Source of the DNA: Bartonella krasnovii
GTDB lineage: Bacteria; Pseudomonadota; Alphaproteobacteria; Rhizobiales; Rhizobiaceae
Direction: 5' to 3'
Length of the DNA: 64,000 nt
Assembly: GCF_003606345.3 (NCBI RefSeq)
Contig: NZ_CP031844.2
Span: forward strand, 1,657,001-1,721,000
The translations under genes were made by a program, and so were the position numbers. Numbering within the stretch: the first letter of the stretch is position 1; every line of letters begins with the position of its first letter. The notes below the pieces were generated by a model. That model saw only the letters and a program-made list of their open reading frames with translations, had not been told where the DNA came from and did no database searches. Positions 18,068 to 28,466 of this stretch are shown here, in pieces.

Positions 18068-19147
18068 ATGAAACACGTTGATCAACAAGAAACTCCTCAC
18101 TATGAATCGTCTAAGCTTCCATATGTTTGTTGGTACCAAAATGACTTTCTAGGAGGTGTTCGTGGCATGCGGGCACACGAGATTGGAATTTATACGATTC
18201 TTCTCAATGAAATGTATGCACGTGGTCGTCCCCTAGAAATATCGGAAGAACGTTTAGCGCGTCTTTGCGGTTGTGACAAGCGAACTTTTGTTAATGTCTT
18301 AGGAATGCTCATTCGAGAGGGGAAGGTTTTAAATTTAGCCAATGGCTTATGGAACCAGCGTTGCGACAATGTTTTTCAAGAGCGTGAAAAATTGCTTGAA
18401 CAAAAATCCTTTGCGGGTCGTTCTTCGGCAAAAAAGCGCAAGAAAATCAATGCTGAGATTCAACAACTGCTTAACGAGCGCACAAAAGATGATCAACAAA
18501 GCTCAGAAGCTCAAAAGGCAGAAGAAAAGGAAACACCTATCGGTGTTTTTGAAAAGAATAGGGTATTTGATGAGAAAGAATCTGTCCTTTCGAGCGAAGA
18601 GAGCCTTAAACAAAGTGCACCATCCCCCACTTTGACTTTTTCCTCCTCACTAGTCGACGCCTCACCGGCACAAACAAAGCATGAAAACGGCGCCACCACC
18701 ACTTCCCAAGCAGAGGCGCGAGAAGCCCCTCTCAGAGCAAATGTTCCACCAAAAAACACAAAAAACGCCGCCAATTCCGCCAATCTTGAATCATTGAGCT
18801 TCTCAACATCGCCTTTATCACCTTGTTCCAACAAAAAAACCACCCCCTCCAGCATCATCAAAGGACACCGCCTTCCTGAAACTTGGCAAGCAGATATCAA
18901 GGCAGCCATTTTAGAAGGTTTAAGTGAGAGCCAAGCCCATTGGCAAGCCAAGAAATTTCGCGACTATTGGCAAGCCAAGAGCGGCAAAGAAGCTCTCAAA
19001 GCAGATTGGCAAGCCACATGGCGTAACTGGTTTCGCCGTGAGATCGAACGGCAAGAACTGCAAAAACAGGAAAGCGCCTCACCGCGCGCCTCTGAGAGCA
19101 ACGATAGCCTTTACCGCAGTCTGATCAACTATACCGACGATTGTTGA
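18068..19147 (+). CDS. DUF1376-type phage replication protein
   Basis: A 359-residue protein. The N-terminal ~110 residues match the DUF1376 pattern (LPYVCWYQNDFLGGVRGMRAHEIG, an alpha-helical winged fold, LARLCGCDKRTF) found in phage replication-initiation proteins. Residues ~130-265 are low-complexity Ser/Glu/Lys linker. The C-terminal ~90 residues (LPETWQADIKAAILEGLSES ... DWQATWRNWFRREIER) are the conserved tail that often contacts a helicase. It is followed 725 bp later by the primase/helicase gene, as in a phage replication module. A degenerate copy of the C-terminal coding part (18900-19060) lies at 19677-19800. Confidence 0.75.
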   Translation: MKHVDQQETPHYESSKLPYVCWYQNDFLGGVRGMRAHEIGIYTILLNEMYARGRPLEISEERLARLCGCDKRTFVNVLGMLIREGKVLNLANGLWNQRCDNVFQEREKLLEQKSFAGRSSAKKRKKINAEIQQLLNERTKDDQQSSEAQKAEEKETPIGVFEKNRVFDEKESVLSSEESLKQSAPSPTLTFSSSLVDASPAQTKHENGATTTSQAEAREAPLRANVPPKNTKNAANSANLESLSFSTSPLSPCSNKKTTPSSIIKGHRLPETWQADIKAAILEGLSESQAHWQAKKFRDYWQAKSGKEALKADWQATWRNWFRREIERQELQKQESASPRASESNDSLYRSLINYTDDC

Positions 19148-19871
19148 TATCACATGACTTAGCCATTTTCTCACACAAGCAAACGCGGGGGCACAAATGT
19201 TTCAAAACCATAAACAAAATCTCATCAGAAAAAACACTCCCCACCCAAAAAACAGGCAAAGCAGCCACCATAAAACGCATCACTATCCCCTACACAGTTC
19301 TCATCATAACAGCCCATGTCCCACATGCCTCATCTTTTTCACGCAAAGAAACACAACACCCACAAACCACCCCGCCTTCTCTTCCACACACCTCAAAGCC
19401 CACAGCCTCAACCCACACAGCGCTTGCCATACCTTGCTCACCCCACCCTTGCGCCACTTTCCCACCAGCAAGAGCTCCACTTGCCACAGAGGCAAACACA
19501 GAGCAAACCCTTCACACCCGCAAACCGCCTCACCTTCTCTTCCACACCCCCCCCCAAAGCCCACCGCCTCAACCCACAGCCTCAACCCACAGCCTTGCCA
19601 TACCTTGCTCACCCCACCCTTGCGCCACTTTCCCACCAGCAAGAACTCCACTTGCCACAGAGGCAAACACAGAGCAGCCATTTTAGAAGGTTTAAGCGAG
19701 AGCCAAGCCCATTAGCAAACCAAGAAGTTTTGTAATGACGAGCAAGCCAAAATCCGTAAAAAAAACCTCAAAGCAGATTGGCAAGCGCCATAGCACTATG
19801 GATTTCGCCATGAGATTGTATGGCAAGAACAGCAAAATAGAATCCCAAAACGCATAAGATCACGCATAACC
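19148..19871. repeat. C-rich duplicated block and DUF1376-gene 3' remnant
   Basis: A ~165-bp unit (CGCCTTCTCTTCCACAC ... GCAAACACAGAGC) occurs at about 19366-19500 and 19530-19676. It is joined at 19677 to a decayed copy of the 3' part of the upstream gene (GCCATTTTAGAAGGTTTAAG ... AAAGCAGATTGGCAAGC), containing stops. No gene is called here. Confidence 0.8.
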
Positions 19872-21827
19872 ATGAGCACAATTTTTGAAATCAAACAAAA
19901 ACTTATCGCCCAAGCTGATCGGATAGCAGAAATGCTTCTTCCCCAAGGATATAAACGTGGCAACCATTGGATTGTTGGCAATACACGCGGTGAGCCTGGT
20001 CAAAGTTTATCGATTTGCTTAAACGGCACTAAAGCAGGCCTTTGGTATGATTTTGCAGAAGGTATCGGAGGCGATATTTTAGACCTTTGGTGTGAAGTCA
20101 AAGGCATTAATCTCTCTCAAGCACTCGAAGAAGCACGCGCAGCTCTCAATCTCACACGCCCCAAGCCCTTTATGGTTGCTCAACGTTCCTATCGACGCCC
20201 ACCAGTTCCCAAAGGGCATCCCCCCAAAAATCGCGTCAAAACCTATCTCCACAAAGAACGCCATATTCCTCTAGAGGTTATCAAGCGCTACCGCATAGGA
20301 GAAGAGGGAGAAAAAATCATTTTCCCCTTTTATAAGCCCGATGGCACCCTTGCTTTAGTCAAAGAACGACTTGCTCAAGCAGGTGCCAAAACAAAACCCA
20401 CAACAGCCCAATGTGAACCGATTTTATTTGGTTGGCAAGCCCTTTACCCTACCAACCACCCGCACACCTCAAACCCCGCCGCCTCAACCCACACCGCTCC
20501 GCACACCCCAAACCCCACCGCCTCAGCCCACAGCGCCATGCACACCTCTCAACCCACACCCCACAGCCCTACACAGATACCTCAGCATGCCGACCCTGCG
20601 TTGTTTCCCATGCTTTCTTCAACAAACCGGACAATTGTCATCACGGAAGGGGAAATTGATGCGCTATCGCTTGCCGCCTATGGCTATCCGGCGGTCTCTG
20701 TTCCCTTTGGCGGTGGAAAGGGGGGCAAGCACAATTGGATTGAAAATGAATTTGATCATTTAGAAGCGTTTGAAACTATTTTTTTAGCCACCGATATGGA
20801 CCAGCCCGGAGAAGAAGCCGCCCATGAAATTGCCAGCAGGCTTGGGCGTCACCGTTGCTACCGTGTGCGCTTACCCCGCAAAGATGCCAATGAGTGTTTA
20901 ACTGCAGGGATTGATGCAGACACTATAAAAGCGGCTTTTACTTGTGCCAAAAGCTTTGCCCCAGAAGGTTTACGACGCGCCTTAGACTATAAAGATCAAG
21001 TGATTGGGCTTTTTTGGCCAGAGCCTGAAAAACATCTTGGCTATACAGTTCCCTACCCTAAACTTGAAGGTAAATTGCATTTTCGCCCCGCAGAATTAAC
21101 GCTGTGGAGCGGGGCGAGTGGTGCGGGCAAAAGCCAATTGTTATCCGACTGTATTCCCCATTGGATTGCGCAAAACAGTCGCCTTTGCTTAGCCTCTTTA
21201 GAAATGAAAGGAGAACAATCGCTCCGGCGTTTAACCAAACAAACGGGCGGCTTAGAAAAGCCTACAAAAGAGACCATTGAACGCATTTTACATTTTTTAG
21301 ACGATGGGCTTATTCTTTATGAACATGTTGGCAAATCAAGTGTCGACACTTTGCTTGATGTTTTTGACTATTGTCGTGCACGCTATGGGTGCGACCAATT
21401 TATTATCGACAGTCTCATGCGCCTTGGCATTGTCTGTGATGATTATGCAGGACAAGAACAAGCGGTTTATAAAATGGTTGATTGGGCTATTTTAAACAAT
21501 GTACATATTCATCTTGTGGCACACGCCCGCAAAGGGGGACTGGATAAAGATATCCCCGGAACAGAAGATATTAAAGGCGCCTCAGAAATTGGAGCAAATG
21601 CTTTTAACATCATCACCATTTGGCGCAATCGGTCTTTAGAAGACAAAATTTTTGCCGCCTCGCTAGCGCAAGAAAAAGCCGATTTAACCAAACGCCCCGG
21701 TGTCATTATGAATATTGCCAAACAACGTTCTGGCGATTTTGAAGGCAAAGTCGGGCTTTGGTTTGATCCCCAAACCTACCGCTATCGCTGTTCTTTTGAA
21801 CAATCTTCTCCCCGGCGTTATCTTTAA
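19872..21827 (+). CDS. Phage primase-helicase (toprim + RecA-like ATPase)
   Basis: A 651-residue T7 gp4-like replication protein. Residues ~1-190: primase-type N domain without the Cys zinc ligands (GLWYDFAEGIGGDILDLW). Toprim ~254-315 with catalytic Glu in IVITEGEIDALS and the acidic pair in LATDMDQPG. ATPase from ~395: Walker A GASGAGKS (~414-421), Walker B FIIDSL (~510), and HARKGG (~540). The region at ~192-236 (HTSNPAASTHTAPHTPNPTA-like) is encoded by a C-rich minisatellite inserted in frame between the primase and toprim parts. It is probably tolerated as a linker. It is the core of the phage replication module. Confidence 0.85.
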   Translation: MSTIFEIKQKLIAQADRIAEMLLPQGYKRGNHWIVGNTRGEPGQSLSICLNGTKAGLWYDFAEGIGGDILDLWCEVKGINLSQALEEARAALNLTRPKPFMVAQRSYRRPPVPKGHPPKNRVKTYLHKERHIPLEVIKRYRIGEEGEKIIFPFYKPDGTLALVKERLAQAGAKTKPTTAQCEPILFGWQALYPTNHPHTSNPAASTHTAPHTPNPTASAHSAMHTSQPTPHSPTQIPQHADPALFPMLSSTNRTIVITEGEIDALSLAAYGYPAVSVPFGGGKGGKHNWIENEFDHLEAFETIFLATDMDQPGEEAAHEIASRLGRHRCYRVRLPRKDANECLTAGIDADTIKAAFTCAKSFAPEGLRRALDYKDQVIGLFWPEPEKHLGYTVPYPKLEGKLHFRPAELTLWSGASGAGKSQLLSDCIPHWIAQNSRLCLASLEMKGEQSLRRLTKQTGGLEKPTKETIERILHFLDDGLILYEHVGKSSVDTLLDVFDYCRARYGCDQFIIDSLMRLGIVCDDYAGQEQAVYKMVDWAILNNVHIHLVAHARKGGLDKDIPGTEDIKGASEIGANAFNIITIWRNRSLEDKIFAASLAQEKADLTKRPGVIMNIAKQRSGDFEGKVGLWFDPQTYRYRCSFEQSSPRRYL

Positions 21828-21833
21828 CGCCCC

Positions 21834-22529
21834 TTAAAAAACCACTCTCTTAAAAAATGCCTTTCCCATCACACGCGCAGACTTCATTCCCTGATAAATC
21901 AAAGGAAAAAGAAATCCCACAATGAAGATAAATACATCCTTATTCGAGAACCAAAGCCAACTCCAACCCAAACGCTCTGCGCCCCACTGAACAAAATTAA
22001 AGACTAAAGCCAAGATGCAAATAAACAGCAGAAAATTCAAAACACGCAACACCCTCTGCACCAGAGTATCGCTCTGCGCGCGTATAAAAAAACTCAAGAG
22101 CAGTTTCAACAAGAGTGCCAAGACCAACGCCTTCAAGAACATGACCCTGATGCTATCGATATTTTTGACGCCCACCACAAAAAGCCCCAGGATCCCCCCC
22201 ATCAAGCCACAAAAGAGGAGCACCTTTACGAACCCAGCCCAAGCAACAGGCAGACTTTTTACACCCCCATGCAGCAAACCAAGGACAGCGGCAAAAATGC
22301 AAGAAAACAGCGCTCCTTTCAACAACAATTCCCCGCTCACAGTGTAACGCCCTAAGCCTGCGAATATAAAACCAAGGTAAGTCGCAATCACGCCATAAAA
22401 GAGCACCCACCTGCCAAAAAACATCCAGCCTTTCACCCCGCGGCGCGCAGCCGCCTTATCAAGAAAAAACAAGCCAACAGCCAAAATGCAGACCAATAAC
22501 AGTAAAAATAACCCCTCAAGTAGCATCAA
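21834..22529 (-). CDS. Multi-pass membrane protein, unknown
   Basis: A 231-residue, highly hydrophobic protein with about six membrane segments. It has an internal GAERLGWSWLWFSNKDVFIF motif near the C terminus that recurs in the neighbouring 200-residue protein (AMAWLWFSNRWVF, GAKRLGITWFDF), so the two are paralogues, perhaps built from a repeated hairpin. It is convergent with the primase gene, 6 bp apart. It could be an integral-membrane phage exclusion or holin-like factor, but no evidence settles this. Confidence 0.6.
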   Translation of the reverse strand: MMLLEGLFLLLLVCILAVGLFFLDKAAARRGVKGWMFFGRWVLFYGVIATYLGFIFAGLGRYTVSGELLLKGALFSCIFAAVLGLLHGGVKSLPVAWAGFVKVLLFCGLMGGILGLFVVGVKNIDSIRVMFLKALVLALLLKLLLSFFIRAQSDTLVQRVLRVLNFLLFICILALVFNFVQWGAERLGWSWLWFSNKDVFIFIVGFLFPLIYQGMKSARVMGKAFFKRVVF

Positions 22530-22612
22530 CGCACTTCCTCATCAAATCGCAGAAAAAAAACGTTCACAATGCCCCCCTCTCTCTCCAAGAGGCGAAATCC
22601 AAGGGCAATTTC

Positions 22613-22680
22613 ACCCATACTCTATTCACCCCCATATCCTTTCACCCCCATACTCTATTCACCCCCATACTCTATTCACC
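22613..22680. repeat. 17-bp tandem repeat
   Basis: CCCCCATACTCTATTCA-type units, about four copies, lie just downstream (minus-strand sense) of the second membrane-protein gene. Confidence 0.8.
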
Positions 22681-23278
22681 ATTGCCGAAAACACGACTCT
22701 ATACAAACGAGCCCCAACATTTTCTCCTTGTCACACAGAAAAGCTTGGGCCGCCACAAGAGCACAGACGAGGCAAAGGAGGACAATGCAGCCAATTGCCA
22801 TTCTTTTCCAAAAGCAAGCTTGAGGCACAACCGAACTCTCCCCTCCCATATAAAGAAAATCAAACCAAGTTATACCAAGGCGTTTTGCCCCTCGATCAAT
22901 AAGTGCCAAAACAAGTCCAAGAACAAGACACCAAAGGACGTCAAACACCCACCTATTGGAAAACCAAAGCCAAGCCATGGCCGAATGCTCAGCTTGCTTA
23001 TAAATAAAATGAGTGACAGCAACAAAAATGAAGCCAAACAACAGCATCTTGAAGAAAAAAACCTTATTTACACCGCGCCGCTGCAGTACTTCATACCCCA
23101 CCATAAGGAGAATGCCGGGAGTACCATAAAATGCCAAAGCCCGTAAAAATACCCCCCACGTCATCCCCAACGCCTTCATTTCCTCATAAACAGCGCAAAA
23201 GACAGCAACCACAATGCCAAAAAACACCAGTCTCTTCAAAGATAAAATTCTGCGCAACGCCATGGCCGCCCCCATCAA
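22676..23278 (-). CDS. Multi-pass membrane protein, paralogue of 21834-22529
   Basis: A 200-residue protein with about five hydrophobic segments, starting MMGAAMALRRILSLKRL (either Met possible). It shares WLWFSN and GAKRLGI motifs with the downstream neighbour. The stop falls in the 17-bp repeat, so its C terminus may have been altered. Function unknown. Confidence 0.55.
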   Translation of the reverse strand: MMGAAMALRRILSLKRLVFFGIVVAVFCAVYEEMKALGMTWGVFLRALAFYGTPGILLMVGYEVLQRRGVNKVFFFKMLLFGFIFVAVTHFIYKQAEHSAMAWLWFSNRWVFDVLWCLVLGLVLALIDRGAKRLGITWFDFLYMGGESSVVPQACFWKRMAIGCIVLLCLVCALVAAQAFLCDKEKMLGLVCIESCFRQW

Positions 23279-23688
23279 ATTATTCGCTCATCAAGCTATT
23301 TAAGGAAAATTTACCATGCAACAAAACACCCCTCTTTTCAAGAGGCAAAATCCATGGGGCACGCCCCCCCACAGCACAACAATCCAAGCCATCCCCAAGA
23401 GCGCATAACGCACCACGCACATCCCCCCAACAGCTCACCAGCCCCACCACATTTTTTAAAAAAAACATGCGCTTTACAAAACTTTTATACGCAACACGCC
23501 CGCCCTTAAAACAAACAAAGCCCCTCCCCATGGCGCGCAACAATTCCAGGCAAACCCGCCTCCCTCACGCCCGCCCACCCCATGTCTTTTTTCTAAGGCC
23601 CCCTCTCTTTCCCAAAAAAACAGAGAATGGACAGGCAATATTTTTTAAAAAACGAGAAACAAACGATACTTTATTTTAAGGAGATGAG
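23279..23688. other. C-rich intergenic
   Basis: C/A-rich with no supported gene. A purine-rich AAGGAGATGAG ribosome site for the next gene lies at its right end. Confidence 0.5.
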
Positions 23689-24270
23689 ATGAACCATCAA
23701 GATAAGAAAAAAAACACACACCCTCTTGAGCTTCACGAGAAAGAAAAACACACGGGACATTTAAAGACGCAAGAAGTCGCCCTTGAAACGAGCAATCCTT
23801 ATTTTCAGTCTGCTCATCCAGAAAGTTCCAGCAACCCGCGCACCATCAAAGTTCTTGTCAATGCACAAAGCCGTCCCATTGCGCTTTTATATGCAAAAGG
23901 CCATATCAGTAAGGCACAATATAAAGCCGCAGAACGTTTTTATTTTTACTGGCGTCACAGTCAAGCAGACTTGCACATGAGCCTTGACTACACCCGTGAA
24001 AAAGTTTCCTCTAGCCAAGGCTATACCCACCCCATTGAACAGCAAATAGAAGCCTCCAATCATTTAAAAACCATCAAAGGACAACTGGGTATTCTTGGCT
24101 ATTCACTGCTTGAACAGGTTATCGGTTATGGACAAGCGATTAAAGAATTAAATCCTTCAAAACGCAAACAAAACTCTCTTGCCGATCATTTACGCGATTG
24201 TTTAGACTTACTTGCCTTTCATTGGGGTTATGCAAACCATAAACATTCTAACTATAAACATACGGAATAA
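23689..24270 (+). CDS. Phage-island protein with DUF6456-like C-terminal part
   Basis: A 193-residue soluble protein. The N-terminal ~50 residues are polar and Lys/His-rich. From RPIALLYAKGHISKAQYKAA the pattern resembles the rhizobial DUF6456 helical domain (L..kG.I...q..AaerF...w). A second conserved-looking part is LKTIKGQLGILGYSLLEQVI...RKQNSLADHLRDCLDLLAFHWG. Similar proteins in alphaproteobacterial phages sit at the end of the early region and may regulate transcription; this assignment is from pattern memory. It shares the AKGL/I...QYDTA-AE style with the protein at 45509. Confidence 0.6.
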   Translation: MNHQDKKKNTHPLELHEKEKHTGHLKTQEVALETSNPYFQSAHPESSSNPRTIKVLVNAQSRPIALLYAKGHISKAQYKAAERFYFYWRHSQADLHMSLDYTREKVSSSQGYTHPIEQQIEASNHLKTIKGQLGILGYSLLEQVIGYGQAIKELNPSKRKQNSLADHLRDCLDLLAFHWGYANHKHSNYKHTE

Positions 24271-24598
24271 TTCCCTCTCTTTGATCTATAGAATAGACAA
24301 CATTTTTTAAAAACAAACCCACTGTTATCTGAAACGCCGCTCCCAAAACATGAGTCTCCTAACGCCCCCACACCACACGAAAATGCTTCACTGTCCCATC
24401 AAGCAACCCAAGGAAAACAACCATAATTTCCCCTCCTTTCAAACCTCAAACAAAAGCCAGCCCCCGGCGCCTAAACCAGATATCTACACGCCCCCACACC
24501 ACACAACACACCAACAGCTCTCCCCACCACAGCTAAAAACACGCGCCTCACAAAATCCCTATACGCAACACGCCCAGCCTTAAAACAAAGCCCCCATC
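24271..24598. other. C-rich intergenic, no gene
   Basis: Low-complexity C/A-rich sequence leading into the 12-bp array. A 77-codon frame at 24350 is Pro/His/Thr-rich and not credible. Confidence 0.5.
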
Positions 24599-24822
24599 CC
24601 ACACTAACCCTACCCCGCCAGCCTACCCCGCAAGCCTACCCCACCAGCCTACCGCACAAGCCTACCGCACCAGCCTACCCCGCCAACCTACCGCACTAAC
24701 CCTACCCCGCCAGCCTACTGCACAAGCCTACCCCACCAGCCTACCGCACAAGCCTACCGCACCAGCCTACCCCGCCAACCTACCGCACAAGCCTACCCCG
24801 CAAGCCTACCCCACCAACCTAT
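24599..24822. repeat. 12-bp minisatellite AGCCTACCCCRC
   Basis: About 19 imperfect copies of AGCCTACCCCGC/AGCCTACCGCAC with occasional AACCTACC variants. Two higher-order blocks recur, e.g. CCGCACAAGCCTACCGCACC. Confidence 0.9.
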
Positions 24823-25940
24823 TGCCATAGGGAGGTATTTTTGTTGTTTTTTTTATTAAAGAATAAATATGGTTGTATATGTCATAACATCTTTAAAGAC
24901 TTAAGTTGACAGTGAATTACAAAATAAACCTTCAATGAAAAGGAAGTATTCATAACGTTTTAAAGCATAAAAAACAAAGTTTTATTTTTTATAAAAAGTA
25001 TTTTTATATTGCTCTCTTTTAAATTTTCTGTTAGTCATAGAAGGGTAAGTCTTCTAAATTTATTCTTTTTTGATATTTTACGATCTAATGTTGAAAATCT
25101 TCTTAATTCTTGCCTTCTGCTTGAAACAGAGGGCTTTTTTTTATGACTGTATTATCTTAAAACCCTCTTAAACTTTGTGCTCTTCTTCCATAAGTCCTCC
25201 CTGCAAAAGAGATTATTCTTTTTTTTCAATCAACTTAAAAACTCTCCCTCAAAAGGCAAGGCGTTGAAGAGAGAAGCTGTTTTACGGCATACGCTGTTTT
25301 ATGACACAACAGAATCGCTAATATTTTTCTTTATCGTTGAAACATCAATAGGATATTTTATCCTGGCAACGAATTGATGAATTATAGTTTTTTGCTCTTC
25401 ATCTTAGAAATTTTAGTCTAAAAGAGCTAATTCTTTCAGACTTCCTTATCTTTTAACACAGGCTTTTCTTCTTTATCTCAAAATTCACCAAACCCCTTAA
25501 AATTCACCAAACCATCGACTCATTACAAGCAAAAGAGCTCGTATAAAATAAAACACATCAAAGATTAAGGAAGCACAAAAATTGACTCAATTCATTATGT
25601 TCTATGATAAAGTGTCATTCTTTAAAGGCGACATGAATAAAACCTTTGAAATCAATGAAATATTAATCAAATCCATTAGCTAAACCAAAAGCCAAATTGG
25701 GGACAAATGCCTCATAAATTTTGTATGATTTAATAAAATCAAGAAAAAGACAAAAAAATAGCACAAAAATATCTTAATTCTCATAGAGATCTGAAATCCA
25801 TTACGATGACCTGTCATCAGTGAGTCTTACTCTATAACCCTCTCAAATATTGAGGAGACAAAGCAAATATCTATAAAATACACAAACCGGTAGAGATAAA
25901 TAAAAATAAATCTCTTGGGCTTTCTCTATTTTTATGAGAT
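24823..25940. other. AT-rich gene-free region
   Basis: About 1.1 kb, strongly AT-rich, between a C-rich minisatellite and the hairpin array. There is no coding frame with a start site and family signal. Duplex-unwinding-type A/T tracts (e.g. 24840-24870, 24960-25010) are present. It could serve as the unwinding part of a replication origin, by position only. Confidence 0.4.
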
Positions 25941-28130
25941 ATGCCTTCCCCTATGGATGCACTCGCGCCTTATAAAGAGTGCATCCATCCCCCATCGGAT
26001 GCATGCCTAACCCTCATGGCATGCATCCATCCCCCATCGGATACACGCCTAACCCTCATGGCATGTACCCAATCTCATAAGAGGATGCACTCCGCCCTCA
26101 CAAAGAGTGCATCCTTCCCCTCAAGGGATACACGCCTAACCCTCATGGCATGTACCCAATCTCATAAGAGGATGCACTCGCGCCTCACAAAGAGTGCATC
26201 CTTCCCCTCAAGGGATACACGCCTCACCCTCATGTGGCATGTACCCAATCTCATAAGAGGATGCACTCGCGCTTTAAAAAGAGTGCATCCTTCCCCTCAA
26301 GGGGTACACGCCTAACCCTCATGGCATGTACCCAATCTCATAAGAGGATGCACTCCGCCTTGCATCAAAGAGTGCATCCTTCCCCTCAAGGGGTACACGC
26401 CTAACCCTCATGGCATGTACCCAATCTCATAAGAGGATGCACTCCGCCCTCACAAAGAGTGCATCCTTCCCCTCAAGGGGTACACGCCTAACCCTCATGG
26501 CATGTACCCAATCTCATAAGAGGATGCACTCCGCCCTCACAAAGAGTGCATCCTTCCCCTCAAGGGATACACGCCTCACCCTCATGTGGCATGTACCCAA
26601 TCTCATAAGAGGATGCACTCTAGCCTTCAAAAGAGTGCATCCTTCCCCTCAAGGGATACACGCCTAACCCTCATGGCATGTACCCAATCTCTAGAGGATG
26701 CACTCCGCCTTGCATCAAAGAGTGCATCCTTCCCCTCAAGGGATACATGCCTAACCCTCATGGCATGTACCCAATCTCTAGAGGATGCACTCTAGCCTTC
26801 AAAAAGAGTGCATCCTTCCCCTCAAGGGGTACACGCCGAACCCTCATGTGGCATGTACCCAATCTCTAGAGGATGCACTCCGCCCTCACAAAGAGTGCAT
26901 CCTTCCCCTCAAGGGATACATGCCTAACCCTCATGGCATGTACCCAATCTCTAGAGGATGCACTCTAGCCTTCAAAAAGAGTGCATCCTTCCCCTCAAGG
27001 GATACACGCCGAACCCTCATGGCATGTACCCAATCTCTAGAGGATGCACTCTAGCCTTCAAAAAGAGTGCATCCTTCCCCTCAAGGGATACACGCCTAAC
27101 CCTCATGGCATGTACCCAATCTCATAAGAGGATGCACTCCGCCCTCACAAAGAGTGCATCCTTCCCCTCAAGGGGTACACGCCTCACCCTCATGTGGCAT
27201 GTACCCAATCTCATAAGAGGATGCACTCTAGCCTTCAAAAAGAGTGCATCCTTCCCCTCAAGGGATACACGCCTCACCCTCATGGCATGTACCCAATCTC
27301 ATAAGAGGATGCACTCTAGCCTTCAAAAGAGTGCATCCTTCCCCTCAAGGGGTACACGCCGAACCCTCATGGCATGTACCCAATCTCTAGAGGATGCACT
27401 CCGCCCTCACAAAGAGTGCATCCTTCCCCTCAAGGGGTACACGCCTCACCCTCATGTGGCATGTACCCAATCTCTAGAGGATGCACTCCGCCCTCACAAA
27501 GAGTGCATCCTTCCCCTCAAGGGGTACACGCCTAACCCTCATGGCATGTACCCAATCTCATAAGAGGATGCACTCCGCCCTCACAAAGAGTGCATCCTTC
27601 CCCTCAAGGGATACACGCCGAACCCTCATGTGGCATGTACCCAATCTCTAGAGGATGCACTCCGCCCTCACAAAGAGTGCATCCTTCCCCTCAAGGAATA
27701 CACGCCTAACCCTCATGGCATGTACCCAATCTCATAAGAGGATGCACTCGCGCTTTAAAAAGAGTGCATCCTTCCCCTCAAGGGATACACGCCGAACCCT
27801 CATGTGGCATGTACCCAATCTCATAAGAGGATGCACTCGCGCCTCACAAAGAGTGCATCCTTCCCCTCAAGGGGTACACGCCTAACCCTCATGTGGCATG
27901 TACCCAATCTCTAGAGGATGCACTCCGCCCTCACAAAGAGTGCATCCTTCCCCTCAAGGAATACACGCCTAACCCTCATGGCATGTACCCAATCTCATAA
28001 GAGGATGCACTCGCGCTTTAAAAAGAGTGCATCCTTCCCCTCAAGGGATACACGCCTCACCCTCATATGGCATGTACCCAATCTCTAGAGGATGCACTTA
28101 AGCGTAAAGTGAGCGCATCCTTCCCTTTAC
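25941..28130. repeat. Hairpin array, ~25 units of 84-91 bp
   Basis: Each unit contains a perfect 10-bp stem GGATGCACTC/GAGTGCATCC with a 10-14-base loop of four types (CGCCCTCACAAA, TAGCCTTCAAAA, CGCGCTTTAAAA, CGCCTTGCATCAAA). It continues with CCCTCAAGGG, then a second stem GGGTACACGCC/GGCATGTACCC, then a short palindrome CTCATAAGAG or CTCTAGAG. The first unit instead has GGATGCATGCC/GGCATGCATCC in the second stem, both arms changed together. The last unit (28092) is divergent but still pairs (GATGCACTTA...GAGCGCATCC). Stop-free rightward frames through the array are by-products. Confidence 0.95.
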
Positions 28131-28466
28131 GGATTTGACTCAATTTTCATCACATCTCATTTTAATTTTAATGAACCCTCATTTTATAAATCTTTGGTCA
28201 ATGGCACAAAAAGAACTTTTATAGCAGTTCTTTTACCACCCATCTTACGGTATTCCACTTCCGGACACAGCTTTTGAGCTTTTTTAAATATCCATAAAAC
28301 AGAATCATAAAGAATTGATTTAGGCAATTAAGAGTAAATTTTGTCAAAATATAGACAAAGTTTATTCTTTTTTATGACTGTTGTATTTTTACTATAGTCA
28401 TTTAAAGTGAATTTATATATGATACGTATCGATATTTATTTATAGAAATAAATATAGGAGAAAACT
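28131..28466. other. AT-rich gap with a possible minus-strand remnant
   Basis: On the minus strand, 28187-28330, a TTG-initiated frame of ~47 codons reads SILYDSVLWIFKKAQKLCPE, then EVEYRKMGGKRTAIKVLFVP, with a protein-like composition. There is a stop just upstream and no ribosome site, so it is probably the end of a lost gene. The AT-rich part at 28390-28450 is probably the promoter of the next gene. Confidence 0.35.

Noticed and set aside
26958..27563. Stop-free 201-codon frame in the hairpin array
   Set aside because: Unit lengths near multiples of three keep frames open; the peptide is a repeat translation and the variation follows hairpin structure, not codons.
25941..28130. CRISPR array
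   Set aside because: No unique spacers: the variable segments are four recurring loop types, and no cas genes are present.
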